NCBI RefSeq assembly: GCF_021869535.1
Contig: NW_026262701.1
Location: 46,937,278-47,001,277, forward strand
Reading direction: 5' to 3'
DNA from: Mytilus californianus
Taxonomy: Eukaryota; Mollusca; Bivalvia; Mytilida; Mytilidae
DNA: 64,000 bases
Each line of letters begins with the position of its first letter. Position 1 is the first letter of the stretch. The translations under genes and the position numbers were made by a program. Shown piece by piece: positions 58,060 through 64,000 of the stretch. The notes under the pieces were generated by a model. The model had not been told where the DNA came from. It saw nothing but the letters and a program-made list of their open reading frames with translations, and ran no database searches.

Positions 58060-58970
58060 CGTCCGAAGACACATTGGTTTTCGCACTCTAACTTTAGTTT
58101 AAGTGAATGGATCTCTATGAAATTTTACCACAAGGTTCAATACCACAAAAGGAAGGTTGGGATTGATTTTGGGGGTTATGGTACCAAGAGTAAAGGAATT
58201 AGGGGCCAAAAATAAGCAACTTCCAGACATAACTTGTGTGTTAGTGTATGGATCTCTCTGACATTGTACCACAAGGTTCCATATCACAAAAGGAATGCTG
58301 GGATTGATTTTGGGGGTAATTGCCTCAAATTTTAGGAATTAGGGGGCAAAAAAGGGGCAAAAAACAAGCATTTTTCTAGTTTAATGACAATAACTTGTGT
58401 GTAAGTGTATGGATCTTTCTGAAATTGTACTACAAGGTTCCATATCACAAAGGGAAAGCTGGAATTGAGTTTGGGGGTAACTGCCGAAACGTTTAGGAAT
58501 TGGGGGCCAAAAAGGGGCCAAAAATAAGCATTTTTCTAGTTTCCAGACAATAACTTGTGTTCAAGTGTATGGATCTCTCTGAAATTGTACTGCAAGGTAC
58601 CATACCACAAAGGGAAGGCTGGAATTGATGATGGGGGTAATTGCCTCAATATTTTAGGAATTAGGGGCCAAAAAGGGGCAAAAAACAAGCATTTTTCTAG
58701 TTTCAGGACAATAACTTGTGTGTAAGTGTATGGATCTCTCTGAAATTGTACTGCAAGGTACCATACCACAAAGGGAAGGCTGGGATTGATGATGGGGGTA
58801 ATTGCCTCAATATTTTAGGAATTTGGGGCCAAAAAGGGTCCAAAAAACACATTTTTCTAGTTTCTAGACAATAACTTGTGTTCAAGTGTATGGATCTCTC
58901 TGAAATTGTACTGCAAGGTACCATACCTTAAAGGGAAGGCTGGGATTGAGTTTGGGGGTGATGAATCGTA
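58060..58970 (+). repeat. ~160-bp tandem repeat, 6 units
   Basis: TGGATCTCTCTGAAATTGTA marks units at 58108, 58249, 58410, 58570, 58731 and 58891 (141 bp then 160-161 bp apart). Units end with GGGGCCAAAAA and ACAATAACTTGTGTGTAAGT. About three reverse-strand units lie in the short copy (22800-23215). Confidence 0.9.
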
Positions 58971-59160
58971 AGGGGGTTCAAAAAATTGGGGGGGGGATTT
59001 TTTTTTTTCCTTTTTTTTTCTTTTTTTCCTTTTTTTTTTCTTTTAAAATTTTCCATTTTTAGTAGGTTATTTCTGATTTATATTTAAAAGCAAATAATAA
59101 TGATATGGTAGGAGATACACACCAAACAGGATGTGTAAATTATTATATAATAAGTATTGT

Positions 59161-59372
59161 GCAATAGCAAGAAATTTTCAATTGCACAGTATTGCACAAT
59201 AGCAAGAAATCTTCAATTGCACAGTATTGCGCAATAGCAAGAAATCTTCAATTGCACAGTATTGCGCAATAGTAAGAAATATCCAATAGCACAATATTGC
59301 GCAATAGCAAGAAATTGTCAATTGTACAGTATTACGCAATAGCAAGAAATATTTAATTGCACAGTATTGTGC
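59161..59372 (+). repeat. 35-bp tandem repeat, 6 units
   Basis: The unit GCAATAGCAAGAAATCTTCA plus ATTGCACAGTATTGC recurs every 35 bp. Only one unit is present at the corresponding point of the short copy (near 22683-22705, reverse strand). Confidence 0.9.
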
Positions 59373-59409
59373 AAAAGAAGATACTTCGTATAAATTGCTT
59401 ATTTCTTGA

Positions 59410-60035
59410 CCAATTTCAATGGGGTTTTATTCTTGAATTCTTAGGGTTCTTTAATATGCTGAATCTAACCGTGTATTTAGTTTTTGGATTTTGGGCCCCG
59501 TTTTTAAATTGGTCCACATTGAGGTCCAAAGGGTCAAAAATTAAACTTTGTTTGATTTCATCAAAAATTGAATTTTGGGGTTCTTTGATATGCCGAATCT
59601 AACCGTGTATTTAGATTCTTAATTTTTGGTTCCGTTTTCAAATTGGTCTACATTAAGGTCCAAAGGGTCCAAAACTAAACTTAGTTTGATTTTAACAAAA
59701 ATTGAATTCTTAGGGTTCTTTGATATGCTGAATCTAAACATTTAGATTTTTGATTATGAGCCCAGTTTTCAAGTTGGTCCAAATCGGGGTCCAAAATTAA
59801 ACTTTGTTTGATTTCAACAAAAATTGAATATATGGGGTTCTTTGATATGCTGAATCTAACCATGTATTTAGATTTTTGATTTATGGGCCCCGTTATCAAC
59901 TTTGTCCACATTGAGGTCAAAAGGGTCCAAAATTTTACTTTTGTTTGATTTCATCAAAAATTGAATTCTTGGGGTTCTTTGATATGCTGAATCTAACCAT
60001 GTATTTAGATTTTGGATATTTGACCATAATAGGTG
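59410..60035 (+). repeat. ~135-bp tandem repeat, about 4.5 units
   Basis: GGGTTCTTTGATATGCTGAA marks units at about 59443, 59578, 59713, 59835 and 59972. The 122-bp interval reflects a small deletion in one unit. Segments GGTCCAAAGGGTCCAAAA and TTGATTTCATCAAAAATTGA recur. Confidence 0.88.
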
Positions 60036-60221
60036 AATGTCCAATTTAAAATTTTTAAGTTCTTAGACCACATTCATTCTGTGTCAGAAACCTATGCTGT
60101 GTCAAATATTTAATCACAATCCAAATGCAAAGCTGTATCAAGCTTGAATGTTGTGTCCATACTTGCCCCAACTGTTCAGGGTTCGACCTCTGCGGTCGTA
60201 TCAAGCTGCGCCCTGCGGAGC

Positions 60222-61812
60222 ATTTTATTGTCTCTAATTTCTTAATTGTTGTTTTGAACTGCTTGGCTTTTGCTCGTCATATTCAGAGGTACAGTGATTT
60301 AAGTGCAGCAGCAGCCCAAGGTATTGACATCAATGGTTATAGCGAGCGAAATTCTGTTCAATTTATAGCAGATAATGTTGATCATAATATAAGAACTCTT
60401 GATTGGTACAACACATTCATGGAATAGAAAACAAAGTATTTCAATACCAAGAATTACTGCAACTAGCGAAGCCTTTATTATCTGAAGCCTTTATGTACAA
60501 TCAGCATTGATAACTATAAACCACCACTAACAAATAAGATGTCAACAATGACATTTGCAGAGCTGAATAATCTTTAAAAGTTGGAATAAACATGGAAACT
60601 TGATCTTTTATTTAAGGTAGTGTGGCCTGTAATGATGTCACATATTCATGGTTGGTCAGGTTTCATGCAAATGGTACAGAAAAAAGAATATCTAGGACAG
60701 TCAGCATGTACATTTCTTCCAATGATGGACATGAATCCAAGTGATCTTTCGTGTATTATTGAACTCTTAAATTCATTTGCAATCAAGCAAAAAGTTACGG
60801 AGTAAAGGCAATAGTAAAATTTGATCAACCTCTTTACTGGAAAGCATTAACAATAATTACCAACGAATCAACAACAAGTGAATTCCAATCTATTTTTCTT
60901 CGACTAGGTGAATTTGATTATGAAATGAATTTTCATGGTAATATTGGTCAGTTGATGAGTGAATCTGGTCTAAATGAAGTTTTAGCAAATGCTGTTAGAT
61001 GACAGGAAAAGCGTTAGCTAGTGCAGTAAGGGGACATCTGCTGGTAGACACTGAATTGAATGCTTTATTCGTTTCAATGACATTTGATATTCCTCTACCG
61101 GATGATGGACAGTATTTGACAAATGAAGAACATCTTCAAGATAGGAATCAAAGTTTCGAATCAAGTCAAATAGCAGAAGCATCAACAGAAAAACATGAAC
61201 CTGTTTCAAATTCATCTCGAGATATCTTATCTGGGGCTCTTAATCTGTTCAATCAGTTGATAAATGTATATATTTCTGTTGACAAAATGTGTCAGAGTTG
61301 CGTCCTTGATGCAAGCATTGCAAGTAAAAGAAAGGCACTAGAAGTATCTCGCTCGGCTTCACTATGGATGAGGTTTTCCGAAATACGGTGAATATTCTCT
61401 AAAGATTTATGAAAGCTGAGAGGACTGGAAATTGGGAACATTTACAGACTCTACAAGACATGTTACCATATTTTGATGCAGCTAGTCATAATGTGTATGC
61501 TACACTTATGTTTACATTTCTATAATGCAAACTCTTTAACAAGACTATCAAGATATGTATAGAATCTTTTTGGAAGGATAGCAGGTCCCCAGGAGAAGTG
61601 ACCGTTATAAAACTGAAATGTCATAGAACACGTGTAAATGAGAAGTGTAAAGATATCTGGTGGATTAATTAGGGGCCTTGGTATGTCAGAAACTCAAAGA
61701 GCACAATGGCTTCCTTTTATGCCGTCATGTGCAGATGTCTACACTGTAATGCAGAACCTTTCTGGTTTTGGTTTTTATACCAGTGATCAACAAAGAAATG
61801 TCTTATTTTTAA
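60222..61812 (+). pseudogene. Decayed repetitive protein-coding gene, middle part
   Basis: Continues after the insertion with NCLAFARHIQRYSDLSAAAA, SVQFIADNVDHNIRTLD, then VKFDQPLYWKALTIITNEST and FLRLGEFDYEMNFHGNIGQL. Next come MTGKALASAVRGHLLVDTEL, a segment RTGNWEHLQTLQDMLPYFDA, and GMSETQRAQWLPFMPSCADV. Stops and frame changes lie between most segments, but the order is that of one long protein. Its role is not recognised. Confidence 0.65.
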
Positions 61813-62100
61813 CATTGCCATATAAGTGGGAGGTTTGGCTAGCCATAAAACCAGGTTCAACCCACCATTTATTCTTGAAATGTCCTGTACCAAGTCAGGA
61901 ATATGGCAGTTGTTATCTACAGTCCGTTTCTATATATGTTGGCGTTTGCTTTTCTTGCAGTTCAGTGTTTCTGTTGTTCCGGTTTTTTCCTCTTATATAG
62001 TTGATGTGTTTCCCTCGGTTTTAGTTTGTTACCCGGATTTGTTTTTGCTTTATCGAATTATGACTATTGAACAGCGGTATACTACTGTTGCCTTTATTTA
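61813..62100 (+). repeat. Interspersed repeat inserted in the decayed gene
   Basis: Between LF and the resuming protein segment (NESVLYESLRNIET-type) sits non-family sequence with TATAAGTGGGAGGTTTGGCT, AAGTCAGGAATATGGCAGTT, TGTTTCCCTCGGTTTTAGTT and GAACAGCGGTATACTACTGT. A scrap of the same family is at 45945-45965. The long frames across it are chance products. Confidence 0.6.
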
Positions 62101-63319
62101 TTCAAGAAAAAAGGACACCCTAATGAATCTGTCCTTTACGAGTCTCTACGAAATATTGAAACTAGTGTCAATGCTGAATCAAATGTTAATGTGGACGAGG
62201 CAAAAGAAATCGGCATGACGATAATAGAATCTATTAAGAATATCATAGATTTTACTTTCAAGAACCCTGTCGTTGTATTTGAGGGGTATTTAGATGGTCC
62301 CTCAGCAAAAGATATTACCCATTTACGACGTACGAAAGGTGCAGTCTTCCAAAAAGTAAACTTTACAGAGCTTATGCTATGCAAAACAAAGCAGGAAATA
62401 TTTCTATCAAACATAGAAAACAAACAACAGTTCATCATTCTTCTAAGTAGCAAGCTTAGTGAAAAAAAAGATGCAATACATTTCATGCTTCTAGTGATGC
62501 CGATTCACTAATAATCCAACCTGCTATTGCATGTGCAGCTAATGGTGGCCAAGATGTTGTTTTGGTTGGGGAAGATACAGATCTTTTTGTTCTCCTTTGA
62601 AACCATGCAGATATGAGAGCCCGAAATATTTATTTCAAGTCTGATATCCAAAAGAAGACAGCAAAGAAATTTAGAATGTGATGTTAAAATGACAAAAAAA
62701 GCCTTAGGCGAAGAGACATGTAATTTTCTACTATTTATACATGCAATTTTAGGATGTGGAATCGGTAAGGGAATATGCTGAATGTGATGATCATGAACAA
62801 TGATCATTTCAAGGAGTAAGCAGTAGTTTTCATGAGCGAGAATAAAAGCAGTGAGGAAGTCATAAAAGCTGGCGAGGAAGCTCTTGTTTGTTCATTTGGA
62901 GGACTGCCATACAAAGGACTAGATATCCTTCGATTTAGAAAGTGTTTGAACAAAGTTTCAACAGGAACAGCATGTTTACAGGGGCAAACACTACCTCCAA
63001 CATCAGATGCAGCAATATTTCACAGCTTAGGGGTTAATATGCAAAGCCAGACATGGCTTAACAAAAGTTAAGATTTAAATGCTCAGGAATATAGATGGTT
63101 TATAAGTAATTATAAACTTCTTCCAACAAAATCAGTTGTACCATCAGCACCAGAAGTACTTCTAAATAACATTAGATGTAATTGTAAGCAAAATTGTGAC
63201 TCAAAACGTCGCACATGTCTCAAAACATGGACTGTTCAATTAGTTGTGGAGAATGTCGACGAGTAAACTGTTCAAACTCACCTTCTGTAACAGATGCGGA
63301 TCTAAATGATGAGATTTAG
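62101..63319 (+). pseudogene. Decayed repetitive protein-coding gene, 3' part
   Basis: Segments VDEAKEIGMTIIESIKN and VVFEGYLDGPSAKDITHLRR come first. ANGGQDVVLVGEDTDLFVLL resembles the acidic motif of PIN/FEN-type nucleases, and FLLFIHAILGCGIGKGI looks like a truncated FEN-like helix-hairpin region. SSEEVIKAGEEALVCSFGGL and LDILRFRKCLNKVSTGTACL follow, then a cysteine-rich end with CNCKQNCDSKRRTC and, after a frameshift, SCGECRRVNCSNSPSV. The frame finishes at TAG 63317-63319. The cysteine pattern recalls tesmin/CXC-type DNA-binding domains. Several nonsense codons (for example after FVLL) show that the copy is dead. Confidence 0.65.
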
Positions 63320-64000
63320 CTTCAACAGATCAAACGAGAATTTGAAATTTGATATCTTATGAACTATAACTGTGAATTGAAATTGTTCTGACTTAAAAGA
63401 AATTAATCAAATTACAGAATTTTCCTCTATGTTTCCTTTTTAAAAGAAAAAAATGCTTACCATAACCATATACTATGGTAACAACACAAACATACATTCA
63501 TTGAAAAATTTGCATATGATAAATCACCCATTTGTTCTTCTTTATATTTTGCTACAAAAATTTATTTTAAAGCTCCCAAACCTATTTGTTTCATTATTTG
63601 ATGAATAGAAATGGAATCCTTTTTCATGTTTTTAGATTAATAAAATGAATTGATAAAACGTTAAATACTTGAAAAACAAATGTTGTGACAATATATTTTA
63701 TAGGATAAAGTAAGATTTTTGTATCTTTTTCTCACAGTTTATCATTTTTTGTTATCCTATTACACGTTTTTTAGAATTGTTTTGCATATGTTATAAACTA
63801 TAACTTGAACTTTGTAAGACTGTATGCTTTTTAATCTTTATTACAATTGTCTAAACTTAAAACAATCTTATTTTTGAAATTAGCCGAAAATGAAGACAGG
63901 GGTCATACATTTCACCATTTTTACCCATACAAAAGAAGACTTTTTATAAGCACAAAGTATACATACACAATGCTAAAAGCACATAAATTAAATATGTGGC
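63320..64000. other. AT-rich non-coding DNA, no gene seen
   Basis: Follows the decayed gene copy. Nothing else recognised up to the window edge. Confidence 0.5.

Larger units (their letters stand above)
57974..60221 (-). mobile_element. ACGACCGC-terminated element, long copy with three tandem arrays (2248 bp)
   Basis: Starts ACGACCGCAAAAAAATTTTT and ends TGCGGTCGTATCAAGCTGCG plus CCCTGCGGAGC on the + strand, the reverse complement of the ends of the copy at 22529-23284. ATTTTAT flanks both sides exactly (57967-57973 and 60222-60228), a 7-bp target duplication. It interrupts the decayed gene between HHNF and the continuing NFLIVVLNCLAFARH. Inside are a (GTC)n run (about 58018-58053), six ~160-bp units, six 35-bp units and about 4.5 ~135-bp units. 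There is no transposase frame. Confidence 0.85.

Noticed and set aside
58018-58060. Poly-valine stretch in an open frame
   Set aside because: A (GTC)n microsatellite at the end of the inserted element, not protein-coding.
61638-62218. Hydrophobic frames with many Phe/Cys considered as a membrane protein
   Set aside because: They run from the decayed gene into the inserted repeat at 61813-62100; the hydrophobic part is repeat sequence, also seen as a scrap near 45945.

Overview
This is eukaryotic, AT-rich, intron-containing DNA. Interspersed repeats of the kind familiar from bivalve genomes (a tRNA-derived SINE, short foldback elements and minisatellite-like families) point to a marine mussel or a close relative. 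The organism is inferred from repeat style and protein similarity recalled from memory, not from a search. No bacterial-type operon, CRISPR array, rRNA or functional tRNA gene was seen.

The only intact host gene recognised is an unc-93 homolog A-like multipass membrane protein on the + strand. It has six coding exons (5196-5730, 6840-6988, 12594-12833, 14519-14654, 14935-15066, 15929-16173). Every junction is GT/AG and in phase, giving 478 codons and about 12 membrane segments. Its introns hold repeat debris: two decayed reverse-transcriptase tails, a 46-bp minisatellite just before exon 3, a ~140-bp diverged tandem array, and an old ~430-bp duplication in intron 3.

From 17.7 to 47 kb there is no intact gene, and the DNA is mostly layered mobile elements. 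These include a 42-bp minisatellite and two inverted copies, 24 kb apart, of a CCATGGG-palindrome array. There is a decayed tyrosine-recombinase retrotransposon on the - strand (26366-30017) with split direct repeats and most of its reverse transcriptase missing. There are foldback MITEs, several with clear target duplications, and a 1.8-kb non-autonomous hAT-like insertion (39553-41345) with an 8-bp duplication. A ~500-bp tandem element is nested inside a ~150-bp satellite.

A Ty3/Gypsy-type LTR retrotransposon occupies 47221-56427 on the - strand. It has paired LTRs of about 0.8 kb, a tRNA-Leu primer site, a polypurine tract and a TATA box in the LTR. Gag carries two predicted membrane segments, and a GTTAAAC heptamer directly before the gag stop suggests -1 frameshifting into pol. 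Protease, RT and RNase H are open, while the integrase half and a C2H2 zinc-finger tail are broken by stops and a frame change.

From 57.1 to 63.3 kb lies a heavily frameshifted copy of a large repetitive protein family with a PIN/FEN-like motif and a cysteine-rich C-terminus. It is split by a 2.25-kb element (57974-60221) that carries three separate tandem arrays and is flanked by a 7-bp duplication. A shorter copy of that element, with one or a few units of two of those arrays, sits at 22529-23284.
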